In this document: positions 37,255 to 45,435 of the stretch, piece by piece
Numbering within the stretch: the stretch's first letter is position 1
How the letters are laid out: every line of letters starts with the position of its first letter
Notes under the pieces: model-generated
What the model was told of the DNA's origin: nothing
What the model saw: only the letters and a program-made list of their open reading frames with translations
Databases searched by the model: none
DNA from: Stieleria magnilauensis
Lineage (GTDB): Bacteria > Planctomycetota > Planctomycetia > Pirellulales > Pirellulaceae
DNA: 64,000 nucleotides
Reading direction: 5' to 3'
Assembly (NCBI GenBank): GCA_007753675.1
Contig: CP036432.1
Location: 3,508,394-3,572,393, forward strand
Translations under genes and position numbers: made by a program

Positions 37255-37434
37255 ATGAAGTTCTTTACCCATGCGTTTGTTTTGTTATTGGTGATAGGCT
37301 CCGCAGGTTGTGCCGAAGAGGAACCCGAGAGAACCTACAACGCTTCCGACATCGAACAACTGTTGATGGAACACCCGGAGTTGAATGATGCACCTCCTCC
37401 GGAATTTCGAGAAAAAAGCGAGGTCTACGAATGA
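37255..37434 (+). CDS. Small lipoprotein
   Basis: 59 residues from the ATG at 37255. A short basic/hydrophobic signal (KFFTHAFVLLLVIGSAGC) has a lipobox with Cys19, so the mature protein is a 41-residue acidic lipoprotein. The open frame begins further upstream (37189) but only the internal start gives a normal lipoprotein signal. No domain is recognised. Small lipoproteins commonly follow DUF1559 genes in planctomycetes, so a shared role in the envelope is inferred. Confidence 0.72.
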   Translation: MKFFTHAFVLLLVIGSAGCAEEEPERTYNASDIEQLLMEHPELNDAPPPEFREKSEVYE

Positions 37435-37783
37435 GTTCACGCGGTTTCTGACGCAACGACCGCTCGTGATTCAACATCGCTCCGGTCGAGGCGTCGATCG
37501 TTTAAAATTGCATTCAGCAACCTATTTCGCTGCGACAGGCTGTATCGCTGGTCGCGCGAAAGCAATCAAAGCGGATGAATGGTTGATCTGACGGTATCCC
37601 GATGAGCAAGGAGCAACGCATCGCGATATCGTCGGACGCATCGGGCGTTCACTGGCGCTCGAAGCGAAATGTCGAAAGCCTCCTGCAGTGAATCTCTGAC
37701 TGACTATCAATGCAGAGCGTTTGCCGGGAGGCTTTCCCCCATTCCGATCAAGCCAAATCACTCAATCAACTTCGACGTAGAAC
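37435..37783. other. Leader region of the sulfatase cluster with a long-loop hairpin
   Basis: 349 bases without a gene. GAAAGCCTCC at 37674-37683 is perfectly mirrored by GGAGGCTTTC at 37727-37736 (43-base loop), 48 bases before the first sulfatase start. It could be a leader structure or a terminator for the upstream lipoprotein transcript, although no T-run follows. Confidence 0.55.
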
Positions 37784-39139
37784 ATGAACCGCATTCTTCG
37801 CCTGCTCCCATTTCTTTGCATGGTCGCAACCGCGACAGTTGCGACCTCCAAACCGCCGAACATCGTCTTGATCCTCTCCGATGACCAAGGCTACACCGAC
37901 TACGGTTTCATGGGGCATGCAGACATCGAAACGCCCAACCTGGACAAGCTTGCCAGGGAGAGCGCGTTGTTTCGACGTGGCTATGTTCCGACCGCACTGT
38001 GCCGCCCCTCATTAATGACGCTGATCACAGGACTCTATTCGCATCAGAACATGACGACGGGAAACGACCCCGCCGGCACACCAGCCAACAGGGCTCACGC
38101 TGAAAAAGCGGGCAGAGACATTCGCGAATTGCTGATCTCACACATTGACCGCACCGGCGCCCTGCCTCAGTGGCTGGCCACAAAAGGTTACGTCAGTCAC
38201 CAGAGCGGAAAATGGTGGGAAGGCTCTTTCCAACGTGGTGGTTTCACCGAAGGCATGACCAATGGGTTCCCCAATCGGGGCGGGCGACATGGTGATGCGG
38301 GGCTGACGATCGGGCGCGATGGCATCAAGCCTGTTACGGACTTTATCGATCGCAGCGTCGAAGCGGGGAAGCCATTTTTTGTTTGGTACGCACCGATCAT
38401 GCCCCATACACCACACAATCCGCCGACTCGACTTCTTGAAAAGTACCTCAACAAGAAAGTCCAGGAACGAATCGCGAAGTACTATGCGATGTGCGAATGG
38501 TTCGATGAAACCTGCGGTTCTCTGTTGGACCACATCGACAACTCGGGCATTGCGGAAGACACGCTTGTCATTTACGTCACGGACAACGGCTGGATCCAGA
38601 CGGGAACAGGCGGCTACGGACCGCGATCCAAACGCAGTCCCTATGAGCTCGGGACACGAACGCCGATCATGTTCCGTTGGCCAGGCAAAATCACGCCGGC
38701 GGATCGCCCCGAACTTTGTTCGTCAATTGATTTTGTTCCGACCGTTCTGGCAGCCGCCGACGTGAAGGGCCCACACGACTTTCCCGGACTCAATCTGCTG
38801 CCCCAACTAACGTCAGGCGATCCCATCGAGCGCGACACGCTGTTCGGCGAATCCTTTGCCCACGACATCGCCGATATCGAGAATCCGCAGGCATCGCTTT
38901 TGTATCGCTGGGTGATCCACGGCCACGACAAGCTCCTGCTGACGTACGACGGGGCGCCGGGAAAAATGAAGTACCCGCCTCTCAGTGACGCACCGCAGCT
39001 CTACAATCTGAAAGACGATCCCGGTGAACACGTGAATGTTGCCGTGACGAATCCGAAAAAGGTCAAGGCGCTCCGTGCACTTTTGGACGGGTGGTATGTC
39101 CCCACCGAACGCCAAGCCGATTTGAGACACAAAGAATGA
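37784..39139 (+). CDS. Secreted sulfatase, atypical active-site motif (sulfatase 1 of 4)
   Basis: 451 residues with a signal peptide (ILRLLPFLCMVATATVA). Sulfatase fold landmarks are PPNIVLILSDDQGYTDYG (metal Asp33/Asp34), TPNLDKLARES, the WYAPIMPHTPHNPPTR histidine segment and VIYVTDNGW (Asp/Asn). The formylglycine site reads CRPSLMTLITG with Cys73, so the usual Arg of C-x-P-S-R is Leu. Such variants occur among planctomycete sulfatases; whether the Cys is still modified is unknown. First gene of a four-gene cluster; its stop overlaps the next start. Confidence 0.88.
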   Translation: MNRILRLLPFLCMVATATVATSKPPNIVLILSDDQGYTDYGFMGHADIETPNLDKLARESALFRRGYVPTALCRPSLMTLITGLYSHQNMTTGNDPAGTPANRAHAEKAGRDIRELLISHIDRTGALPQWLATKGYVSHQSGKWWEGSFQRGGFTEGMTNGFPNRGGRHGDAGLTIGRDGIKPVTDFIDRSVEAGKPFFVWYAPIMPHTPHNPPTRLLEKYLNKKVQERIAKYYAMCEWFDETCGSLLDHIDNSGIAEDTLVIYVTDNGWIQTGTGGYGPRSKRSPYELGTRTPIMFRWPGKITPADRPELCSSIDFVPTVLAAADVKGPHDFPGLNLLPQLTSGDPIERDTLFGESFAHDIADIENPQASLLYRWVIHGHDKLLLTYDGAPGKMKYPPLSDAPQLYNLKDDPGEHVNVAVTNPKKVKALRALLDGWYVPTERQADLRHKE

Positions 39140-40572
39140 TGATCAAAAAGATAGGCTGTGATTGTTGCTTGGCTTCGCTGATTGCCCTCAGTGCCTTGTC
39201 GACGATTGCGTTTGGCCAGGACACGGCAAACCAAGAACAATCGCCAAACATTGTTTTGATCATGGCGGATGACCTGGGGTGGAAGGACCTTCATTGTTAC
39301 GGCAACGAGAAACTTGACACGCCCCACCTCGATCGGCTGGCAAAGCAAGGTTTGCTTTTCACTGATGCCTACTCCGCTGCGCCTGTTTGTACGCCCACAC
39401 GCGCAGCTCTGATGACGGGAGAGTCACCGGCTCGTCTCAACATTACCAATCACGCCGGAGGACACCCGCCAAATTTCCAAAAACCCGGTACGGATCTGAT
39501 CACACCGATTTGGCTGCGACACCTACCGCTGGAACGGGTCACCCTGGCCGAGCAACTCAAACAGGCAGGGTATGCGACAGGCTTTGTGGGAAAGTGGCAC
39601 CTCTCCCATCGCAGCCGATCCGACTCCAACTCCGACACGGATCTGCCGACGGAACCGGAGTTGCGTCCTGAACACCAGGGCTTCGACATCAATATCGGAG
39701 GCTGTCGTTTCGGAGGGCCACCAAGCTATTTCAGTCCGTACAGGATTCCCAATCTGCAAGGAAAATTCGACGGCGAGTACTTGCCGGACAGATGTGCCGA
39801 CGAATGCATCAGCTTCATCAAGTCCGCCAAAGCGGATGGGAATCGCCCGTTCTTTCTGTGCTGGTGGAATTACTCGGTTCACTACCCATTCCAAGCTCCC
39901 GCCGACTTGATCGCCAAATACGAACGCAGAAAAGGACCGGGCGTCGAGAATCCGACATACGCTGCAATGATTGAGGGCATGGACCGATCGATCGGCAAAC
40001 TGATCAAAGCGATTGACGAACAGGGGCTGGGCGAAGACACCCTGGTGATCTTTACCTCGGATAACGGACCATTCCAGGCAAACGTTCAACCACTGCGGGC
40101 GGAGAAAGGGTTCCTGTACGAAGGTGGAATTCGAGTCCCGATGATTGTTCGCTGGCCCGGTCGCGTCAGGCCTGCCACGCAAACTTCAACACCGGCGATC
40201 ACCATGGACATCCATGCAACGATTCTTGACGCAGCGAATCTGAAGGCCGATCCCTCCAATACTCCCGATGGAATGTCTCTGTTACCGCTGTTTAAAAACG
40301 AATCCGAGTTGAATCGCGAGTCGATCTACTTCCACTATCCCAATTACGCCTTTCACAAAGCCAATCGACTAGGAAGCGCCATTCGCTCTGGGGACTATAA
40401 ATTGATTAAGTTTTATGATGATGACTCAATTGAACTTTATAACCTAAAGATCGACATCAGCGAGTCGCGGAACCTCGCCGGCGAGTTGCCGAAAAAAGCC
40501 GAACAGCTTCGATCTGAATTGGAGGCGTGGCTGAAAATGACTAACGCCAGTCAGCCAAAGCGTGCGACGTGA
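39136..40572 (+). CDS. Secreted arylsulfatase-like sulfatase (2 of 4)
   Basis: 478 residues from the ATG at 39136, which overlaps the previous stop (ATGATGA); an earlier in-frame start at 39091 lies inside sulfatase 1. Signal peptide CCLASLIALSALSTIAFG. Motifs: NIVLIMADDLGWKDLHCYG (metal Asp45/Asp46), the canonical formylglycine site CTPTRAALMTG (Cys85), GFVGKWHL with Lys and His, CWWNYSVHYPFQAP and VIFTSDNGPF. It should remove sulfate esters from algal or other polysaccharides in the periplasm or outside. A formylglycine-generating enzyme is needed and is not in the window. Confidence 0.93.
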   Translation: MMIKKIGCDCCLASLIALSALSTIAFGQDTANQEQSPNIVLIMADDLGWKDLHCYGNEKLDTPHLDRLAKQGLLFTDAYSAAPVCTPTRAALMTGESPARLNITNHAGGHPPNFQKPGTDLITPIWLRHLPLERVTLAEQLKQAGYATGFVGKWHLSHRSRSDSNSDTDLPTEPELRPEHQGFDINIGGCRFGGPPSYFSPYRIPNLQGKFDGEYLPDRCADECISFIKSAKADGNRPFFLCWWNYSVHYPFQAPADLIAKYERRKGPGVENPTYAAMIEGMDRSIGKLIKAIDEQGLGEDTLVIFTSDNGPFQANVQPLRAEKGFLYEGGIRVPMIVRWPGRVRPATQTSTPAITMDIHATILDAANLKADPSNTPDGMSLLPLFKNESELNRESIYFHYPNYAFHKANRLGSAIRSGDYKLIKFYDDDSIELYNLKIDISESRNLAGELPKKAEQLRSELEAWLKMTNASQPKRAT

Positions 40573-40631
40573 TCCCCGCTGCAAACGTTGACGCCTTGCG
40601 ACTGATCTCTGGGATTGCGTGGAAAATTGAA

Positions 40632-42119
40632 ATGAAGACGTTCCTCCGCTTGCTGGTTCTGTTGCTCATCGCCGGCTCCTTCGCACAGGCGTCCCACCGA
40701 CCGCCCAACGTGATCATCTTTCTTGCCGACGACCTCGGCTACGGTGACCTCGCTTGTTACGGCAACCCGATCGTCCAGACGCCCCACCTTGACCAATTCG
40801 CTTCCGAAGGCGTGCGTCTGACCGACTGCCATTCCGGCGGAACGGTTTGTTCACCGTCGCGGGCCGCGCTGTTGACCGGGCGTAATCCCTACCGCAGTGG
40901 TTTCTTCTACATCCACAACAGAAACACGTACCTGAGAGACGAGGAGGTCACCCTTGCCGAAGTGCTGAAGCAAGAAGGCTATGAGACCGCTTTCTGGGGC
41001 AAGTGGCATCTTTCCACCCTCGAGAAAACTCGCTACGTCCACCCCGGGCCCGGCGAGCAGGGCTTCGATTACTGGATGGGCACGACCCTCAATGCATTCG
41101 ACAAGCTTGGTGGACCGCGCAGCCCCAAGGCGTTTATCAAGAACGGCGAGCCCTTGGGCGCGATCGATGGTTGGTACTGCGACGTGATCGTTGACGACGC
41201 ACGCGACTGGCTGGCAAATCAACGCCACAAACAGAAACCGTTCTTCATGTATGTCTGCTCGCACGAGCCGCATACCCCGATTGATCCGCCCCAGGAATAC
41301 AGCTCCCGATACGACAACGCCGAAGTGGAGCGATTGGAGAAACAAATCCGATACGGTCGGGTCAATCGTCCGCAAAGAGATCTCTCCGGGTACAAGAAGG
41401 ACTACTACGGAACCGTGAACCAGCTCGATGACGCCTTCGGACGATTGATGAAGACGCTCGAGGAACAGGGCCTCAAGGAGAACACGTTGGTGCTGTTCAC
41501 CAGCGACAACGGGCCGGAAACTCCGGTAACGTTGGAAGAGTCGCGGGGCCAGTGGGAGGATCCCATCCGTGATAAGTGCTTCGGCAGTCCCGGTGTGTTG
41601 CGCGGCATGAAGCGTTATCCGTACGAAGGTGGTCACCGCGTCCCCGGGCTTGTCCGATTTCCCGGCGTCATTCCCGCGGGCACCAACAGCGACGTGCTCT
41701 TCAATGGAACCGACATCCTTCCCACTGTCTGCGGGCTGGTCGGAGCCAAGGTGCCTGCCAATCGGAACGTGGATGGCGTCGATGCCTCTTCTGCATTTCT
41801 GGGGCAACAGGTTCGACGCAACGATTCCTCCATCTGGTTCTTCCCACACCACGGCGACACATGGTTTCGCATGCCACAGATTTCGATGCGCCGAGGCCAC
41901 TTCACGTTGGTCGCTTGGCTGCCCAAACGGTCAGACGGCGTTTTACTCGACGAGTGGCTCGCGACATCCGATCCCGACCGAGTGGAACTGTATGATGTTT
42001 CGGTCGATCCCGCGCAGAGCAACGACATCGCAAGTGAATTTCCCGAAATCGTCAGCTCCATGAAGCAGGAAATGACCTCGCTCTGGCGCGAAATGCGCGA
42101 CGAAGGCCTATCGAACTAG
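40632..42119 (+). CDS. Secreted arylsulfatase-like sulfatase (3 of 4)
   Basis: 495 residues from the ATG at 40632, giving a clean signal peptide (KTFLRLLVLLLIAGSFAQA). A GTG at 40569 overlaps the previous stop and would add 21 residues, so coupling through that start cannot be excluded. Motifs: NVIIFLADDLGYGDLACYG (Asp33/Asp34), formylglycine site CSPSRAALLTG (Cys73), AFWGKWHL and FTSDNGPETP. It most resembles N-acetylgalactosamine/arylsulfatase A-type enzymes. The substrate is not predictable without subfamily assignment. Confidence 0.92.
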   Translation: MKTFLRLLVLLLIAGSFAQASHRPPNVIIFLADDLGYGDLACYGNPIVQTPHLDQFASEGVRLTDCHSGGTVCSPSRAALLTGRNPYRSGFFYIHNRNTYLRDEEVTLAEVLKQEGYETAFWGKWHLSTLEKTRYVHPGPGEQGFDYWMGTTLNAFDKLGGPRSPKAFIKNGEPLGAIDGWYCDVIVDDARDWLANQRHKQKPFFMYVCSHEPHTPIDPPQEYSSRYDNAEVERLEKQIRYGRVNRPQRDLSGYKKDYYGTVNQLDDAFGRLMKTLEEQGLKENTLVLFTSDNGPETPVTLEESRGQWEDPIRDKCFGSPGVLRGMKRYPYEGGHRVPGLVRFPGVIPAGTNSDVLFNGTDILPTVCGLVGAKVPANRNVDGVDASSAFLGQQVRRNDSSIWFFPHHGDTWFRMPQISMRRGHFTLVAWLPKRSDGVLLDEWLATSDPDRVELYDVSVDPAQSNDIASEFPEIVSSMKQEMTSLWREMRDEGLSN

Positions 42120-42241
42120 CAGATCGACGAGTGCCAGGCCGACGCCACCGGCAAACGTTCAATCATCCCTCCGGGGCTAAACCACCTCGCCTACTATCGT
42201 GATGGCGAATGACGAAACACCGAATGTTGTACAACGCATTG

Positions 42242-43822
42242 ATGAAAGGCAAGCTCGTGAAAAACAGACTCCAACTGATGGTGACTTGCCTATTGGTATG
42301 GCCCGCGATTGCGTCAACGTATGGGCAGGAGCAGCGTCCCAACGTGCTCTTTGTTTCAGTGGATGACTTGAACGATTGGATTGAACCGCTCGGAGGGCAT
42401 CCCCAGGCGGTGACACCCAATTTCACTCGTTTCATGAAGCGGTCGGTCTGTTTCACGAACGCAAACTGCCCGAGCCCCGGCTGCAACCCATCACGCACGG
42501 CGATCATGACTGGGTTGGCACCTTATACGTCCGGCGTTTATTCCAACTACCAGGATTGGCGCGAAGCGATTCCGAATCGCCGAACGATCGGAGCCTATTT
42601 TCGACAGCACGGTTACTTCAGTTGCGGCGCGGGAAAGATTTTCCACTACCACATGGTCGATCCCCAGTGTTGGGATGCGTACTGGCCGTCGCAGCAGCAA
42701 AACATGCCTGACGAAGCCTTTCCAGATTTCAGCAAATCCAGGCTCTCGGCGGCGGATCAGCCGACGCCAAAGACGATGAACATGCCGGCGTTCCATCAGA
42801 TGTATGGGATGTTCGATTGGTCGGCGCTGGATGTCCCTGATGAACAGATGGGAGACTTCAAGAGTGTCGATTATGTGCTGCAACAGCTCAACAAGCCACG
42901 CGACAAACCGCTTTTTCTGGCCTGTGGCATTTATCGTCCACACCTGCCGTGGTATGTGCCTCGCAAATACTTCGACCTGTTTCCCCTCGATGACATCGTC
43001 CTGCCCATGCGGCTGGAAAACGATCTTGACGATGTTGGACCACGAGCAAGAGACATCGCTTTTCGTGGCGGAGGCTACCATCAGCACGTCATCAATGCGG
43101 GGCAGTGGAAACAAGCCGTCCAGGGGTACCTCGCGTCGATTGCGTTTGCAGATGCCATGTTCGGACGTTTGCTCGATGGCCTGGACGAAAGTGGCAAAGG
43201 TGAAAACACGGTCGTGGTGTTGTGGTCCGACCACGGATGGCAGCTTGGCGAGAAACAGCACTGGCGCAAGTTCGCGCTTTGGGACAATGTCGTGCGTTCG
43301 GTGTTGATGATCCATGTCCCCGAGGATGCCCCCGGACTGCTTGACGGGTCTGCGGATGGGCAATTGTGCCATCGACCCGTTTCGTTGCAAGACATCTATC
43401 CAACACTGGTAGACGTCTGCGGACTGCCCGCCAATGACGGGATCGATGGACGCAGCCTGAAACCTTTACTGGAGAAGCCTGATGCAGAGTGGGATCACGT
43501 CGCGTTGACGACTTACGACTTTGGAGAGTTCTCCGTACGCAGCCAGCGGTATCGGTACACGCGTTACATCGATGGCAGCGAAGAACTCTATGATCACCAC
43601 GCCGATGCCGAGGAATGGCACAACCTTGCGGAGGATCCGAAGTTTGCTCAGATCAAGAGCGAGTTGGCCGCCAAGATTCCGGTCTCGCCAGCCCCTTTAG
43701 TGAAAACATCCGAGAAACTGCAGCCACACCACATCCCCCCATTTCGCTCTCGAGCGGAATACGACGACTGGTTACGGCACGGCAAAGACAATCAATACTT
43801 ACTGAAAAAGCACTGGCAATAA
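42242..43822 (+). CDS. Iduronate-2-sulfatase-like secreted sulfatase (4 of 4)
   Basis: 526 residues from the ATG at 42242 (42209 is an alternative in-frame ATG). A signal peptide runs to STYGQ. It shows NVLFVSVDDLNDWIEPLGGHP (Asp41/Asp42), the pattern of the iduronate-2-sulfatase group, the formylglycine site CNPSRTAIMTG (Cys81), LACGIYRPHLPWYVP and VLWSDHGWQLGEKQHW. It begins 122 bases after sulfatase 3, so it may have its own promoter. The fourth gene completes a block of sulfatases of three visibly different subtypes. Confidence 0.92.
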   Translation: MKGKLVKNRLQLMVTCLLVWPAIASTYGQEQRPNVLFVSVDDLNDWIEPLGGHPQAVTPNFTRFMKRSVCFTNANCPSPGCNPSRTAIMTGLAPYTSGVYSNYQDWREAIPNRRTIGAYFRQHGYFSCGAGKIFHYHMVDPQCWDAYWPSQQQNMPDEAFPDFSKSRLSAADQPTPKTMNMPAFHQMYGMFDWSALDVPDEQMGDFKSVDYVLQQLNKPRDKPLFLACGIYRPHLPWYVPRKYFDLFPLDDIVLPMRLENDLDDVGPRARDIAFRGGGYHQHVINAGQWKQAVQGYLASIAFADAMFGRLLDGLDESGKGENTVVVLWSDHGWQLGEKQHWRKFALWDNVVRSVLMIHVPEDAPGLLDGSADGQLCHRPVSLQDIYPTLVDVCGLPANDGIDGRSLKPLLEKPDAEWDHVALTTYDFGEFSVRSQRYRYTRYIDGSEELYDHHADAEEWHNLAEDPKFAQIKSELAAKIPVSPAPLVKTSEKLQPHHIPPFRSRAEYDDWLRHGKDNQYLLKKHWQ

Positions 43823-44120
43823 CAAGCCGCTTGGCGACACAGAGCAACTCCCCCCTCCCAATGGGTGCCATCGGCTGTCTTAGTTTCTGTCAATGGCGAG
43901 TGATGGCTCGCCCGGAAGTTTTCTTGGTTTTGCATCTTTGGCTCTGGTTGGTGAGATTCAGCTCAGGGGGGTATTGAGGGGGGCTGACGCTCGTTCGGGA
44001 CTCAACGAAACGGGCTCACCAAACGTCTTGTTGTATGAAGGGGGGGAGTGACTTCCGATGCGACACGTATGCATGTGGGACTTTGCCATGTCGGACCGAT
44101 GCCAGTGTTGCCCCAGAGGC

Positions 44121-45083
44121 CTACCCCGCAGGCGCGAGAGTGGATTCACGCCAAGGCGTTCCTTCGCGCACCATGACATTCAGCGTTACCAAGAGCTTTC
44201 GCATCACTGCCACGATCGCCACCTTCGGCGGCTTGCCTTTGGCCAGCAGGCGTTGGTAGAACGCTTTCATGATCGAATTGTGTCGCGTGGCAACCAAAGC
44301 GGCCATGTAAAGCACTTTGCGGACCAGGGAGCGACCGGCAAACGTGCTGCGTTTGCCTTCCTTTTGGCCGCTATCACGGACGATCGGCGCGACGCCAACG
44401 AGCTTGGCAATTTGGCCGCGGTTGAGCGAGCCTAGTTCGGGGAGCTCGGCCAGAAACATCGCGACCGTTGCGGTGCCGACACCGGGGCACGAAGCGAGTA
44501 GCGCTGCTCGCTCTGACAGGGGTTGGCTGGCATCGATCAGCGCGGCAATTTTCTTCTCAATCCCCACGATTTGCCGTTTATAGAAGTCCAACGCTTCCTG
44601 GATGACTTCACGCACTTCCTCGTCGCGGGCTTGGGCAAGGCGGTTCCGTTCGGCCGACTGTTGCGAGAGAATTTGATCACGTCGATGCACCAGCGCCTTG
44701 AGCTTGCGTTCTTCGGGAGAAGGTTTCTCACGCAACTTTGGCGTGACGACCTCACCAAACCGGGCGATCATTCTGGCGTCGATCGGATCGTTCTTTTCGA
44801 TCAGTCCGATCCCTTTGGCGAACGATCGCACCTGCGCGGGGTTGCACACGCAACAATCCGTGTCGGCTTCGTGCAAAGCGTCCACCAGATTACTTTCGTA
44901 GCCTCCGGTGGCTTCCATCACCACGATTGTCTTGGCACGCTTGCGGCGGAGAAGTTTGATCCATGCGTTGATTGCTTCCGGTGTGTTATCGATCGTTTGA
45001 TGTACTTTTGCCACCGAATCGAAGAGATCAAGTTTGCGGCTTGCGACGTCAACCCCAATGAATCTTTTGTAAACTGTCGTCAT
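44121..45083 (-). CDS. IS110-family transposase (copy 2)
   Basis: 320 residues from the ATG at 45083, intact, with the same DEDD and Tnp_20 landmarks as the copy at 33841-34803. Two substitutions separate them (Val for Ala in the QI-GIEKK segment, His for Tyr in the AT R-NS segment). Both copies could be functional. Confidence 0.93.
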   Translation of the reverse strand: MTTVYKRFIGVDVASRKLDLFDSVAKVHQTIDNTPEAINAWIKLLRRKRAKTIVVMEATGGYESNLVDALHEADTDCCVCNPAQVRSFAKGIGLIEKNDPIDARMIARFGEVVTPKLREKPSPEERKLKALVHRRDQILSQQSAERNRLAQARDEEVREVIQEALDFYKRQIVGIEKKIAALIDASQPLSERAALLASCPGVGTATVAMFLAELPELGSLNRGQIAKLVGVAPIVRDSGQKEGKRSTFAGRSLVRKVLYMAALVATRHNSIMKAFYQRLLAKGKPPKVAIVAVMRKLLVTLNVMVREGTPWRESTLAPAG

Positions 45084-45345
45084 CGTTTGGTCCCTGGATA
45101 GTAGTGCGAGCTCACACTTGTCGGTGGCTCCCTCGGCTGTTCGGGCTGAGAACGAAACGGACCGGCGATCTAGATGGCACACGACATCGGGTGTCTACCC
45201 ACAACGATCTACCGAGTCCGCGTGCCTGCCGGCAGCTAACCGGCAGGCACTTTTCGAATCATGGCTCACGCGTAAGCCCAGCTTGAAAACGAATTCAATC
45301 GTGGACAGCGAAGTCGAGCCGCCGTTTCCAAGACACTACCCACCA
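45084..45345 (-). ncRNA. Candidate IS110 bridge RNA region (copy 2)
   Basis: It matches the leader of copy 1 wherever I compared them, including the 11-bp hairpin and the two 8-nt motifs that echo the element ends (GATGGCAC at 45173-45180, CTACCCAC at 45195-45202, with the element end copy at 45336-45343). The leader is as well kept as the coding sequence, which fits a functional RNA but is also expected for two recent copies. Confidence 0.58.
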
Positions 45346-45435
45346 CCTGTGATCTGTAGGGCCCGACTGCTGATTTGCTAGCAGGAGTGTTGTCTTGGTC
45401 GGTGGGTGGCACCAATTAGTGAAGTAGCGATCTGG

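Larger units (their letters stand above)
43864..45345 (-). mobile_element. IS110-family insertion sequence, copy 2
   Basis: A 1482-bp element in the same orientation as copy 1 (33509-35065), from which it differs by lacking the 75-bp palindromic insertion and by a handful of point changes. Identity starts at GGTGCCATCGGC and stops at CTACCCACCA. With copy 1 it brackets about 8.8 kb containing the AraC remnant, the DUF1559 and lipoprotein genes and all four sulfatases. Confidence 0.87.

Noticed and set aside
40851-41900. 349-codon minus-strand frame opposite sulfatase 3
   Set aside because: Antisense to a well-supported sulfatase; no recognisable domain.
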